The translations under genes and the position numbers were made by a program. Below are positions 19,119 to 28,412 of a stretch of DNA of 64,000 nt, piece after piece. The stretch comes from Lachnospiraceae bacterium GAM79 (GTDB taxonomy: Bacteria > Bacillota > Clostridia > Lachnospirales > Lachnospiraceae): contig CP085928.1 in the NCBI GenBank assembly GCA_020735665.1, positions 882,001-946,000 of the forward strand, given 5' to 3'. Each line of letters starts with the position of its first letter. Position 1 is the stretch's first letter. The notes beneath the pieces were generated by a model, which did no database searches, had not been told where the DNA came from, and saw nothing but the letters and a program-made list of their open reading frames with translations.

Positions 19119-19844
19119 ATGATATTATTTTTAAAGGTATTTTTTACGGAATTCATAGCGGAGATGGGAGATAAGACACAGCTTATGTTGATTGCTCTTA
19201 CGTCTAAGTACAAATTAAAAGATATCATATTAGGAACTGCTGCCGCAATTCTTGTACTGAATGGTCTGGCGGTTCTTGCAGGTGGACTTGTCAGCGAATT
19301 TGTTCCGGAATGGCTCATTAAGAATATTGCAGCACTTGCATTTCTTTACTTCGCAGCATCAACGGTTTCCGATGGCGACGAAGAGGAAGAAGAAAACGGA
19401 AGATCAAAGATCAAGTTTGCGCCATTGGCTGTTTTCTGTACTTTTTTTGTAGCTGAGCTTGGAGATAAGACTCAGCTTACCGCTATAACATTTGGTGCAA
19501 ATGAAGGTATGGGGGCAGCACTTATTGTATGGATCGGTTGTTCGCTCGGACTATTTGCAGCGGACATTCTTGGAATGCTGATCGGTTACCTCTTAAAGAG
19601 CAAAACTCCGGATGGACTGCTTAACACACTGGCATTTGTGATATTCTCGATATTTGGTGTGTATACACTTTATCAGGGCCTTAAGCTCATCTCTTCAAGT
19701 GTCTGCCGGATTCCGGTACTGCTGATACTTATAGCTGTAGTCGTTGTATTTGCGGGCTTATGTGCATTCCTTTTCGTACGGCGAAAAAAGAAAAAAAGGG
19801 AAAAAATACAGGAAACGAATAGAATACAAATCTCATTTCATTAA
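19119..19844 (+). CDS. TMEM165/GDT1 family (UPF0016) cation transporter
   Basis: A 241-residue membrane protein with the two family signatures EMGDKTQLMLIALTSKY (near residue 15) and ELGDKTQLTAITFGA (near 110), separated by an acidic loop (DGDEEEEENG). The conserved Glu/Asp residues line the cation path of GDT1/MneA proteins, which move Mn2+ or Ca2+. It starts 15 bases after the antiporter, so the two probably form one Mn2+-responsive unit. An extra hydrophobic segment and a basic tail (RRKKKKREK) follow the second repeat. The ribosome binding site is weak. Confidence 0.88.
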   Translation: MILFLKVFFTEFIAEMGDKTQLMLIALTSKYKLKDIILGTAAAILVLNGLAVLAGGLVSEFVPEWLIKNIAALAFLYFAASTVSDGDEEEEENGRSKIKFAPLAVFCTFFVAELGDKTQLTAITFGANEGMGAALIVWIGCSLGLFAADILGMLIGYLLKSKTPDGLLNTLAFVIFSIFGVYTLYQGLKLISSSVCRIPVLLILIAVVVVFAGLCAFLFVRRKKKKREKIQETNRIQISFH

Positions 19845-20005
19845 ATAAATAGTCTGGATGTCAACGATAAGATTAACAATTCTGATAGATTATTGCGGTG
19901 AAATAGTAGAAATAGTGCCATTTTTGTTTGATATTATACAAGAAACACATAAAGATATATCGTATTATTGATAATATATGTTATATTTGTATGTAAGGAG
20001 AAAAC

Positions 20006-21328
20006 ATGATGGTTGAAAGGAAAACATTATCGCAATTATCTGTGCCAATATGCCTGGAAACTTTATTCTATATGCTTTCAGGGATGGTTGATACACTTAT
20101 GTTATCATCTGTAAGTGATCAGGCTGTGGGAGCAGTGGGAACAGCAAATACTTATATAGGTGTTTTCATTGTTATGTTTGGAGTGATATCATCGGGTATG
20201 ATAGCTGTTATGTCACAAAATATAGGAGCGGGAAGACCCGGGATAGCATATCAGGCCAGACAGCTTGGACTTATGTTTAATGCGTTCATAGGTATTCTGA
20301 TGTCTGTTGTTCTTGCAATTTTTTCCGGCAGAATACTTAAAATAGTAAGTATTGCTTCTGCTTTGTTTGAACCGGCTGAAACATACCTCAAAATTGTTGG
20401 TGGAACATGTTTTTTAAATGCGCTTATTCCTATTTTTTCCAGCTATTTGAGAGTATTTGGATATACAAAGCATTCCTTGATAGGAACTATTGTTGGAAAT
20501 GTTCTTAATATAATACTAAATTCGGTATTCTTATTTGTATTTAACTGGGGAGTAGTGGGAGTTGCCGTTGCCACGGTTATTTCAAGGGTTGTAAATCTTG
20601 TTATTGTAGCGGTGATGGGCGCTGTACTTATAAAAGCAAAACAAAGTCCTGATCGTATTGTGCCGCGAAAGATATTTGCGCAGATTGTTAAAATAGGTTT
20701 TCCTTCCGCATTTGAAACAGCACTTTATAATATAGCAATGACATTTATAGTGCGTTTTATGAATCAGATGGATGCGAACGGAATGAATGTCACAGCTCGT
20801 TCGTATGCTATGCAGATAGCAAATTTCTCATATTGTGCAGGAGCTGCACTGGCACAGGCTAATGCTATTATGACAGGCTGGAGAATCGGAGCAAAGGAGT
20901 TTGAAGAATGTGACAGGGGTATAAAAAAAGCAGAGATATATGGCCTTGTAATAGCCACATGCTTCTCTGTGACATTTGCACTGTCCGGACACATTATAGT
21001 GCATATATTTACGGATGATGCACAGATGATAAGTCTTGTTGTAAAATTGTTAATAATAGATATATTCCTTGAACTTGGAAGGGTGACAAATCTTGTGTAT
21101 AGTCAGGCGTTAAAAACCAGTGGAGATGCAGTTTTTCCGGTTATAATGGGTGCAATTTTCATGTATCTGTTTGCGGTTGGTGGTACATATTTTCTTGGAA
21201 TACATTTGGGCTTTCTGGCGGTAGGAGCATATATTGCCATGGCAGGTGATGAATGTGCGAGAGCTGTTGGAATGGTGCTTCGATGGAAAAGCGGAAAATG
21301 GAAAAGTAAGAGTCTTATAGAATTATAG
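20006..21328 (+). CDS. MATE family efflux transporter
   Basis: A 440-residue multidrug/toxin extrusion (NorM/DinF-like) protein with about twelve hydrophobic segments. It begins with TLSQLSVPICLETLFYMLSGMVDTLMLSSV, carries DQAVGAVGTANTY in the first half, and shows the half-repeat typical of MATE transporters in the second (RIVPRKIFAQIVKIGFPSAFE). AAGGAG precedes two tandem ATGs (20006 and 20009). It is followed 8 bases later by an AraC-type regulator and shortly after by a second MATE gene. The substrate is unknown. Confidence 0.9.
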   Translation: MMVERKTLSQLSVPICLETLFYMLSGMVDTLMLSSVSDQAVGAVGTANTYIGVFIVMFGVISSGMIAVMSQNIGAGRPGIAYQARQLGLMFNAFIGILMSVVLAIFSGRILKIVSIASALFEPAETYLKIVGGTCFLNALIPIFSSYLRVFGYTKHSLIGTIVGNVLNIILNSVFLFVFNWGVVGVAVATVISRVVNLVIVAVMGAVLIKAKQSPDRIVPRKIFAQIVKIGFPSAFETALYNIAMTFIVRFMNQMDANGMNVTARSYAMQIANFSYCAGAALAQANAIMTGWRIGAKEFEECDRGIKKAEIYGLVIATCFSVTFALSGHIIVHIFTDDAQMISLVVKLLIIDIFLELGRVTNLVYSQALKTSGDAVFPVIMGAIFMYLFAVGGTYFLGIHLGFLAVGAYIAMAGDECARAVGMVLRWKSGKWKSKSLIEL

Positions 21329-21336
21329 GAGAGATT

Positions 21337-22206
21337 ATGTATTTTGAATTAAAGGAAAATAAACCACATGGTACAAAGGATGATCCGTTCAGTACATATC
21401 ACATAGAGAATGCGGGGCAGTCCTTTCAGATACCGGTACATTGGCATGATGAATTCGAAATTATATATGTAAAAAGTGGCTTTTTGACTGTAAATATATC
21501 AGGAGAGAACTATATCGGGAAACCCGGGGATGCCTTCGTTGTATCACCGGGCAATCTGCATTTTATGGGTTCAAAGACCGGTACTGTAGATTATTTTACT
21601 TTTCTTTTCCCATTGAAATATATATCTTTTTATACAGATGATATACTAGATGATAGATTACTTGAACCATTAGACAGTGGCCGTCTGATGATAAGTCCCA
21701 GTGTAAAAGATACGATAAAAGAATTGTGTGAGCAGTTAATTGAGATATATGAAGCAAAAAAGAGTGAAAGAGAGTTGAACATAACGACGCAGATAAAGAC
21801 CAAAATAATTCTTTTACAATTTATTCTTGAAATGTGGGAAAAAGGATTTATAGTAGAAAATAACACAAGTGGTAGAAACATTGTAGAAAAAGAAATGGTC
21901 TCGTATATACAGCAGAATTTTACAGGAAAAATATCATTAAAGGAATTTGGGGAGCAATTTCATCTTTCTGAAAAATATATATCCAGATATTTTAAGGAGC
22001 ATTTTCATATTACACTTTCACAATATGTGGCGTATTTACGATTAGAGTATGCAAAACAGCTGTTGCAAGACACCGATATTTCTGTTACAGAGGCAGCAAT
22101 GCGGAGTGGTTATCAAAATATAAGCTATTTTATCAGAAGTTTTAAAAAAACATACGGAGTTTCTCCGTTAAAATACAGAAAAAAGCAAGTTGACTGTATG
22201 CAATAA
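21337..22206 (+). CDS. AraC family transcriptional regulator
   Basis: A 289-residue one-component regulator. The N-terminal cupin-like ligand domain (VHWHDEFEIIYVKSGFLTV, GDAFVVSPGNLHF) occupies roughly residues 15-100. The C-terminal hundred residues hold two helix-turn-helix motifs, including ISLKEFGEQFHLSEKYISRY and the family signature SVTEAAMRSGYQNISYFIRS followed by KKTYGVSPLKYRK. It lies between two MATE genes and overlaps neither, so control of drug or metabolite efflux is likely but inferred. Confidence 0.92.
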   Translation: MYFELKENKPHGTKDDPFSTYHIENAGQSFQIPVHWHDEFEIIYVKSGFLTVNISGENYIGKPGDAFVVSPGNLHFMGSKTGTVDYFTFLFPLKYISFYTDDILDDRLLEPLDSGRLMISPSVKDTIKELCEQLIEIYEAKKSERELNITTQIKTKIILLQFILEMWEKGFIVENNTSGRNIVEKEMVSYIQQNFTGKISLKEFGEQFHLSEKYISRYFKEHFHITLSQYVAYLRLEYAKQLLQDTDISVTEAAMRSGYQNISYFIRSFKKTYGVSPLKYRKKQVDCMQ

Positions 22207-22269
22207 CATTGTATTGGCCGCGTTAGCTCTGATTTTGTAACGTTTTACGTTTTATGGAGGAAAATGATA

Positions 22270-23613
22270 ATGTCAAAAGATGAATATTTAATTACAGATG
22301 CCCCTATAAAAGCACTGACTGTATTTGCAATGCCTATGATTCTGGGCAGCTTCTTTCAACAGGTATACAATATGGCAGATTCAATCATTGTTGGTCAGTA
22401 TGTCGGTGCTCCTGCACTTGCGGCAGTTGGCGCATGTGCCGCACTGACAAATGTTTTTATCTGTATAGCACTTGGTGCCGGGGTAGGGGCGGGAGTGCTC
22501 GTAAGTCGTTATTTTGGTGCCCAAAATTATAGCAAAATGAAAACAATTGTATCAACATCCTTGATCAGCTTTTTGATTTTAAGCGTACTTTTGGGTATTT
22601 TCGGTTTTTGTTTTTCTCGTTTTATGATGACTTCATTACAAACACCTGCTGATATACTGGAGGAAGCAGTGTTGTACCTTCGCGTTTATTTTGTGGGATT
22701 TCCGTTTCTGTTTATGTATAACATTCTTTCAACGATGTTTAACTCAATCGGTGAATCGAAGATTCCGTTAGGCCTTTTGATAGTTTCTTCTATTTTGAAT
22801 ATTTTTATGGACATTTGGCTGGTAGCCGGTCTTGGTCTGGGTGTGTTCGGTGCCGCTCTCGCAACTCTTATTGCACAGGGAATTTCCGCCGTGTTCTCGC
22901 TTTTGATTTTCTTTAGCCGGATGCGTCGATATAAAAGTCCCTTTAACTGGTTTGACAGGCAGGAACTATCTTCTATGCTTCAAATTGCCGTTCCGTCTGT
23001 TCTGCAGCAGTCTACAGTGTCAATTGGTATGATGATCGTTCAGGCTGTTGTAAATCCATTCGGCACGCAGGCTCTTGCAGGTTATGCAGCAACGATGAGA
23101 GTAGAGAATGTTTTTTCATTGATATTCGTATCCATTGGTAATGCAGTTTCACCATATGTTTCCCAGAACTATGGTGCAAAGAAAATTGAACGTATCAAAA
23201 AAGGATATCATGCTGCGTTGGTGTTGGATGTATGTTTTGCAGTGCTTGCTTTTGTAGTCATTGAAACACTGCACACACAAATTTCTTCGCTATTTCTTGG
23301 TAAAGATGGAACTGCTTTGGCGTATCAGGTGTCTGGCGATTATATGAGATGGCTTGGTTATTTTTTCATTTTTATGGGTATTAAGATGGCAACTGACGGA
23401 GTCCTTCGCGGACTTGGGATTATGCGTCCGTTTCTCATTGCAAATATGGTAAACCTTGCGATACGATTGTCGGTTGCATTGATTTTTGCACCCCGTTTCG
23501 GTATTGCGTTTGTCTGGCTTGCTGTACCGGCCGGCTGGTTTGCAAACTTTCTGATTTCGTATGTGGCACTTAGAAAAAGCTCGATTATTCAACTAAAATT
23601 ATACAGCAATTAA
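22270..23613 (+). CDS. MATE family efflux transporter (second copy, distinct subfamily)
   Basis: A MATE protein of 447 residues when read from the ATG at 22270. GGAGG ends 9 bases before that ATG; the earlier ATG at 22264 is only 3 bases away and unlikely. It begins ITDAPIKALTVFAMPMILGS and has FFQQVYNMADSIIVGQYVG and LAAVGACAALTN, the pattern of the DinF/VmrA-type MATE group. It is only distantly similar to the MATE at 20006, so this is not a recent tandem duplication. Possible control by the upstream AraC regulator is inferred from adjacency. Confidence 0.9.
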   Translation: MSKDEYLITDAPIKALTVFAMPMILGSFFQQVYNMADSIIVGQYVGAPALAAVGACAALTNVFICIALGAGVGAGVLVSRYFGAQNYSKMKTIVSTSLISFLILSVLLGIFGFCFSRFMMTSLQTPADILEEAVLYLRVYFVGFPFLFMYNILSTMFNSIGESKIPLGLLIVSSILNIFMDIWLVAGLGLGVFGAALATLIAQGISAVFSLLIFFSRMRRYKSPFNWFDRQELSSMLQIAVPSVLQQSTVSIGMMIVQAVVNPFGTQALAGYAATMRVENVFSLIFVSIGNAVSPYVSQNYGAKKIERIKKGYHAALVLDVCFAVLAFVVIETLHTQISSLFLGKDGTALAYQVSGDYMRWLGYFFIFMGIKMATDGVLRGLGIMRPFLIANMVNLAIRLSVALIFAPRFGIAFVWLAVPAGWFANFLISYVALRKSSIIQLKLYSN

Positions 23614-23750
23614 TAAGGGAAAGAAGTTGGAATGATATAAAAGAATTTGAGTGATTAAAATCGATTTACGCGTTTGTAAGAGATGAAATTTTGAAATGTT
23701 TATAAACAATCGGTAGATGCTGTTGGATAGATTGTTAAGGGAGGTAGGAA

Positions 23751-24215
23751 ATGAACAAGATTATATACAGAAAGACTACAAATGCTGATATGAAAATTCT
23801 GATGAAGCTGAGACTTGAAATGCTTAGAGAAGTGAATGGCTTGTCCGGTGAGTATGAATATGACGAGAATTTTATCTCTGAGAGCAGAAGATATTTTGAG
23901 TCAGGGGAACAGACTACAGTTATTGCGTCTGATGGAGAAACTCTTGTAGGCTGTGCAAGCTTATCCTATACATGGATTATGCCAACCTTTTCGCATCCAA
24001 CAGGTAATCGGGCGCATTTAATGAATGTCTATACTCGCGCAGATTATAGAAGAAGAGGAATTTCTAAGAAAATGGTTGAGATTTTGATTGATGAGGCAAA
24101 AGAAAATGGTGTGACAGAAATAAGCCTGGATGCAACCGAGATGGGAAGACCTTTGTATGAATCGTTAGGGTTTAAAGCATCTGATTCATGTATGGTGATG
24201 GATTTGGAGGGGTGA
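23751..24215 (+). CDS. GNAT family N-acetyltransferase
   Basis: A 154-residue single-domain GNAT using acetyl-CoA. The acetyl-CoA motif is in MNVYTRADYRRRGISKKMV, followed by VTEISLDATEMGRPLYESLG, the usual beta5-alpha4 end. GGGAGG precedes the ATG. Related in layout to the GNAT at 29732 (MGVKLYTDFGF). It is the first of a run of small acetyltransferase genes in an accessory stretch. The substrate is unknown. Confidence 0.85.
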   Translation: MNKIIYRKTTNADMKILMKLRLEMLREVNGLSGEYEYDENFISESRRYFESGEQTTVIASDGETLVGCASLSYTWIMPTFSHPTGNRAHLMNVYTRADYRRRGISKKMVEILIDEAKENGVTEISLDATEMGRPLYESLGFKASDSCMVMDLEG

Positions 24216-24220
24216 TATGG

Positions 24221-24664
24221 ATGAAGATTATAGAGATCACAGAAAATAAAAAACAATATCTTGATTTGCTGTTATTGGCAGATGAACAGGAAACTATGAT
24301 AGACCGTTATCTTTATAAAGGCAAAATGTATGTATTAGATGATAATGGGATTAAATGTGAGTGTGTCGTTACCGATGAAGGAAATGGTGTGCTTGAAATA
24401 AAAAATATTGCAACTGTTCCGGAATATCAAGGAAAGGGATATGCAAAAGCTTTAATTGATTTTATTGTTGAGAGATACGGAAAGCAATATGCTATTTTGC
24501 AAGTGGGAACAGGGGATAGCCCGCTTACAATACCCTTTTATGAAAAGTGTGGTTTTATCCGTTCACATAGCGTACCACATTTTTTTACAGATAATTACGA
24601 CCATCCAATATATGAAGATGGAGTACAATTGGTGGATATGATATATTTGCGAAGACGGTTATAA
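24221..24664 (+). CDS. GNAT family N-acetyltransferase
   Basis: A 147-residue GNAT: IKNIATVPEYQGKGYAKALI is the acetyl-CoA-binding motif, followed by LTIPFYEKCGF and a C-terminal FFTDNYDHPIYEDG that is common in a small-molecule-modifying subgroup. The frame extends upstream to 24188, but GGAGGGG at 24206-24212 sets the start at 24221. Only five bases separate it from the previous GNAT, so they are co-transcribed. Confidence 0.85.
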   Translation: MKIIEITENKKQYLDLLLLADEQETMIDRYLYKGKMYVLDDNGIKCECVVTDEGNGVLEIKNIATVPEYQGKGYAKALIDFIVERYGKQYAILQVGTGDSPLTIPFYEKCGFIRSHSVPHFFTDNYDHPIYEDGVQLVDMIYLRRRL

Positions 24665-24784
24665 AGAAAATTGTGATTTGTTAGTTTATACACAGATGCA
24701 TTAATGTTGTTAGATCAATATGATCATCAATCAATAGAAAAGACAGAAGGTAATAAATCGATCTATAAAATAGGAGGTGTCAAT

Positions 24785-25303
24785 ATGATAGAAACAGAAA
24801 GACTTATTCTAAGGGAATATACAATGGGGGACTTTGAAGCATTATATGAAATTGTTTCTGATCCAGAGACAATGCAGCATTATCCAGCACCTTTTGATGT
24901 TGAAAGAACAAAAGGATGGATTTCTTGGAATTTGGAAAATTATGAAAAATATGGTTTTGGGCTATGGGCGGTTGTGTTAAAAAAAACAGGCGAATTTATC
25001 GGTGATTGTGGAATTACTATTCAAAATATTGATGGAGAAATGCTTCCGGAAATAGGATATCATATTTACAAAAAATATTGGCGTAAGGGGTTTGGAAAAG
25101 AGGCTGCAATCGCAGTCCGTGATTGGGCATTTGAACATACGGACTATGACATTATTTATTCTTATATGAAATATACAAATGTTGGTTCTTATAATACAGC
25201 TATAGCGAATGGGATGAAAAGGGTTAAAGTATATGATGACTCTAAAAACACAATATCATATGCTTATGCAATTACAAAAGCGGAATGGGAAAAATTAAGA
25301 TAG
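24785..25303 (+). CDS. GNAT acetyltransferase, RimJ/RimL type
   Basis: A 172-residue GNAT of the ribosomal-protein-acetylase-like group, beginning MIETERLILREYTMGDFEAL. It has the acetyl-CoA motif KYWRKGFGKEAAIAVRDWAF and ends with a divergent VGSYNTAIANGMKRV. TAGGAGG is 6 bases before the ATG at 24785. A RimJ-like N-terminus does not prove a ribosomal substrate; many such proteins acetylate small molecules. Confidence 0.85.
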   Translation: MIETERLILREYTMGDFEALYEIVSDPETMQHYPAPFDVERTKGWISWNLENYEKYGFGLWAVVLKKTGEFIGDCGITIQNIDGEMLPEIGYHIYKKYWRKGFGKEAAIAVRDWAFEHTDYDIIYSYMKYTNVGSYNTAIANGMKRVKVYDDSKNTISYAYAITKAEWEKLR

Positions 25304-25357
25304 TTCCCTAGTTGTGAATAACAATATTTAAAGAACAGTATTGGAGGAAAATATCTT

Positions 25358-25774
25358 ATGTTAAATTTAATAGTGAAATATAATGAATTAACAGCAGAAC
25401 AATTTATTGAATTGTGGGAAACGGTATGGGGAGATGGACCGTCTCTTGAACAGACAAGGTTAGCAATGAAACATACTTTATTCAGAGTTTCTGTATGGGA
25501 TGGAGATTTCATTGTTGCTATGGCAAGAATGAATGGTGATATGGGACTTAATTACTATATTAAGGATGTTGTTGTCAGACCTGAATATCAGGGAAAAGGT
25601 ATCGGAAAGATGTTAATAAATGAATTAAGAAGATTCATAAATGACAATGGAGTTAAAGGTACAGACATTTTTGTGGAATTATGTGCAGTCCCTGATAAGA
25701 TTCCATTTTATGAAAAGTTTGGGTTTGAGGCAAATGAGGCACAAAGATTGAAAAAATATCATCATGTAGAGTAA
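25358..25774 (+). CDS. GNAT family N-acetyltransferase
   Basis: A 138-residue GNAT with IKDVVVRPEYQGKGIGKML as acetyl-CoA motif and a typical end (KIPFYEKFGFEANEAQRL). TGGAGG precedes the ATG. The same end motif (FYKKLGFEAN) appears in the gene remnant at 30603-30677, so a related gene once lay there too. Confidence 0.85.
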   Translation: MLNLIVKYNELTAEQFIELWETVWGDGPSLEQTRLAMKHTLFRVSVWDGDFIVAMARMNGDMGLNYYIKDVVVRPEYQGKGIGKMLINELRRFINDNGVKGTDIFVELCAVPDKIPFYEKFGFEANEAQRLKKYHHVE

Positions 25775-25977
25775 AGATAAATCTCAATTAGTTTTATTGC
25801 TTTTTTCTTGATAATTACATATAATGTAAACGAGCAAGTACACTTGCTTGATTTAAGTGCGTTGCTACTTTGAGTGCAAACCTTTAATTTAAGTGCTTTG
25901 CAGCTTAAAATGCGAATTGTTAATTTCAGGGAGATAAGATGATTAGCTCCCTGTTTTGCTATACTATGGAGATAGAA

Positions 25978-26472
25978 ATGAAAAATAAATCGGTGGATGC
26001 ATTCTATACGGCTGAGATTTTGGCACTTGTAGTTGCTTTGATTTTCTTTGTGGCGGGTATGACGCAGGTGGTCGGATATGCCTGTAAGAAGAATCATACA
26101 ACAGGAACTGTAACATATCAAAGTTCTCGGCAGAGCTCCAATCATGTCAAGGTACATAGCGGAAATGATGTCAGAAATTATAAATCACGTTATGGGAAAG
26201 GCATCCGGTCAACTTATACGGTGCTGCAGATTAAGTCGAATTCGCCTGTCAATGGTGCCGATGTGTTCTGGTATGAGGGAAATTGCAGCACTCTGGGCAG
26301 TAAGAATGTTTATATAGGCTATAATGATAATTCCATGTCGGTCTTATCACAGTTTGAACTGGTAATGACGATCATAAGCGGTGCATTTTTATTATTACAT
26401 GCAGTTTCAGCACGGTTGCTCAGTAAGAAAAATCCATATGGCGGGAAGCTTTTCTGGTTTTTTAAATTTTGA
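25978..26472 (+). CDS. Small two-helix membrane protein, unknown function
   Basis: A 164-residue protein with one hydrophobic segment near the start (ILALVVALIFFVAGMTQVVG) and one near the end (VMTIISGAFLLLHAVSA), separated by a roughly 75-residue polar domain with two cysteines. The topology resembles DUF3592-like membrane proteins, but I cannot assign the family firmly. GGAG sits 5 bases before the ATG at 25978; an upstream in-frame ATG at 25939 lies inside a hairpin (CAGGGAG ... CTCCCTG at 25927-25953, followed by TTTT) that might act as a weak attenuator. The leader at 25820-25920 also has short inverted repeats. Confidence 0.55.
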   Translation: MKNKSVDAFYTAEILALVVALIFFVAGMTQVVGYACKKNHTTGTVTYQSSRQSSNHVKVHSGNDVRNYKSRYGKGIRSTYTVLQIKSNSPVNGADVFWYEGNCSTLGSKNVYIGYNDNSMSVLSQFELVMTIISGAFLLLHAVSARLLSKKNPYGGKLFWFFKF

Positions 26473-26555
26473 CCAACCCTGCCGGAAGTCATTTTATATT
26501 ATGACAGAATTAAGTTGATAAAACAGAAAAATTAGAAATTTTAGAGGTATAAAGA

Positions 26556-27353
26556 ATGATAAATTTAGTAGCACTTCCGTGTTTATGTGTAGATGTTTTT
26601 GATGGAACTGATGAACTATATGCTGGCGGTGAAGCCCTTAATTTTGCAGTCCATGCATCAAAATTTGAGGAGTTCAATGTTTCAATATTGGGTGCGGTTG
26701 GACAGGATTCTTACGCAAAATTTATTATGGATTCTATTTCTGATAAGAGAATAGATGTAAGCCACGTAAGAGTAGAAAAGGATAAAGTAACAGCGAATAA
26801 TCGTACATATCTTACAGCCGACGGTGACAGATATTACAAAGATGATTCATGGACGGGTGATATTGTTGATAAAATGATATTGAACCATGATGAATTGGAG
26901 TTTATCAAAAAATCAGATGTTGTATTTGTACATTTTTGGGCAGGCTGTTTTGGACAAATTATAGATTTAAAAAAGAATAACAATTTCAGATTGGCAGTGG
27001 ATTTTGTAGAATATCGTAATTTTAAAGAAATGGAAAAATATGCACCATATATAGATTATTTCATGATTAGTGGAGAGAAATCAATTCTCCCAATATTTGA
27101 AGCGTTTTCAGAGAAGTATAAAGGGCTATTTAATGTGTCTTTAGCTGATAAAGGAAGTGTTACATATCATAATGGTGAAAAGTATTTTGTTCAAGCTAAT
27201 AAAGTTAAAGAAGTAATTGATACTACAGGTTGTGGAGATAGTTACCATGCAGGCTTTGTATGTTCACATTTGATAAATGGGAATATTTATGAGGCTATGA
27301 GAGTTGGGACAGAATTAGCAACAGAGACGCTGTCTCATTATGGTGGATTTTAA
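26556..27353 (+). CDS. PfkB-family sugar kinase, fructoselysine 6-kinase-like
   Basis: A 265-residue ribokinase-fold kinase. It has the N-terminal GGEALNFAVHASKF (sugar-binding glycine pair) and the C-terminal PfkB signature DTTGCGDSYHAGF with the catalytic aspartate. The short length and the LGAVGQDSYAKFI stretch resemble FrlD, which phosphorylates fructoselysine, but no deglycase or transporter is adjacent, so the substrate is open. AGAGGT precedes the ATG. Confidence 0.75.
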   Translation: MINLVALPCLCVDVFDGTDELYAGGEALNFAVHASKFEEFNVSILGAVGQDSYAKFIMDSISDKRIDVSHVRVEKDKVTANNRTYLTADGDRYYKDDSWTGDIVDKMILNHDELEFIKKSDVVFVHFWAGCFGQIIDLKKNNNFRLAVDFVEYRNFKEMEKYAPYIDYFMISGEKSILPIFEAFSEKYKGLFNVSLADKGSVTYHNGEKYFVQANKVKEVIDTTGCGDSYHAGFVCSHLINGNIYEAMRVGTELATETLSHYGGF

Positions 27354-27408
27354 GAGAAAGAGAGTTTTTTGGAGTTCCTGAATTTCAATGATGGTTGGAA
27401 TAGTATTG

Positions 27409-27861
27409 GATAATCTGTTACGGTGAAAAGAAATATCGAAAACCATTAATAATAATGGGAGCCAGACAAGTGGGAAAAACTTGGTTGATGAAGGAATTTG
27501 GAAAGAATTATTATGAGAAAACAGCATATATTTCTTTTTATAACAACCAACGGATGAATGCGGTATAAATTATTTATGCTGGATGTCGGATTACTGGGGG
27601 CATTAAGTGAGTTGCCGGCGACATCTATATTGGAAGAAAATGATATTTTTATGGAATTCAAGGGTAATCTCACAGAGCAATATATGTTGCAGCAGATGAT
27701 TTCAGATACACCGTATACGCTGTATGTCGAACAATACAGATTACAGCGTCTGACATGGGAGTTAAATTATATACGGATTTTGGATTTGTACATAATGGTA
27801 ACTTTATGCAATATAAACTTTAACGGTTATAGTATTTCTGATTGAAAAGGGCAGAAAACAG
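27409..27861 (+). pseudogene. Decayed duplicate of the ATPase-GNAT block (two internal deletions)
   Basis: This stretch matches 28428-30222 in order, with two deletions. The first part equals the ATPase N-terminus (Walker A region). At ATGAATGC (about 27553) it jumps to the ATPase C-terminal part at about 29309; that 8-bp sequence occurs at both parent sites. At about 27720 it jumps into the 3' end of the GNAT gene (parent about 30085) and continues through its stop to GGGCAGAAAACAG. No useful reading frame remains. Confidence 0.85.
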
Positions 27862-27896
27862 CAAGGTTGGGCTTAGCACCATAGGAGTAGGATAAT

Positions 27897-28232
27897 ATGA
27901 TGGAAACCAGAAGTCGAAGAGGGATACTTATAATTGTTTCAGTTGCAATCGTTGTATTGCTTATAATAATCAGCGGCAGATATTTATTTTTGCATAATAA
28001 AAGTTATAAAAATCAGGCAATAGAACGCGGAGATGCAATATATTTAAATGAAATCAAATATTCTCCGATATCGTCATCTGATTTGAATGAATATACTATT
28101 TCAAATGTTCTGATTTGTAAAACTGATACGGGGATGAAATTATATGAAATAAATGAATATCCTGATTATGAATATATTGCAGGATATCATGCATGGAACG
28201 GTGAAATTTATAAAAAAGACGAAACAGATTGA
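27897..28232 (+). CDS. Small N-terminally anchored protein, unknown function
   Basis: A 111-residue protein. Residues about 9-31 (GILIIVSVAIVVLLIIISG) form a single membrane anchor or uncleaved signal, followed by a polar extracellular domain of about 80 residues with one cysteine. ATAGGAG lies 10 bases upstream. I do not recognise a family. It sits between the decayed duplicate block and the intact parent. Confidence 0.5.
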   Translation: MMETRSRRGILIIVSVAIVVLLIIISGRYLFLHNKSYKNQAIERGDAIYLNEIKYSPISSSDLNEYTISNVLICKTDTGMKLYEINEYPDYEYIAGYHAWNGEIYKKDETD

Positions 28233-28296
28233 CCATTTAGAACAAAAAACGTAACAAATTTATGACCAGTGATGAAAAATGTAATATCACAGATTT

Positions 28297-28348
28297 ATAA
28301 GGTAAGAAAAAATGTAAAAAATAGAACTGATAAGGTAAGAAAAAATGT
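28297..28348 (+). repeat. Two 19-bp direct repeats in the ATPase leader
   Basis: ATAAGGTAAGAAAAAATGT occurs at 28297-28315 and again at 28330-28348, 33 bp apart, upstream of the DUF4143 ATPase. They may be operator sites or simple duplication. Confidence 0.5.
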
Positions 28349-28412
28349 TAGAATAACGGTAGAATAGACAATAAAAAATGTGATATACTATCTGCGAAAG
28401 GATGGTGTGACA

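Noticed and set aside
25820-25960. Cluster of short inverted repeats and AAGTGC repeats before the two-helix membrane protein
   Set aside because: The pieces do not combine into a known riboswitch or a clear repeat family; noted only in the gene entry.
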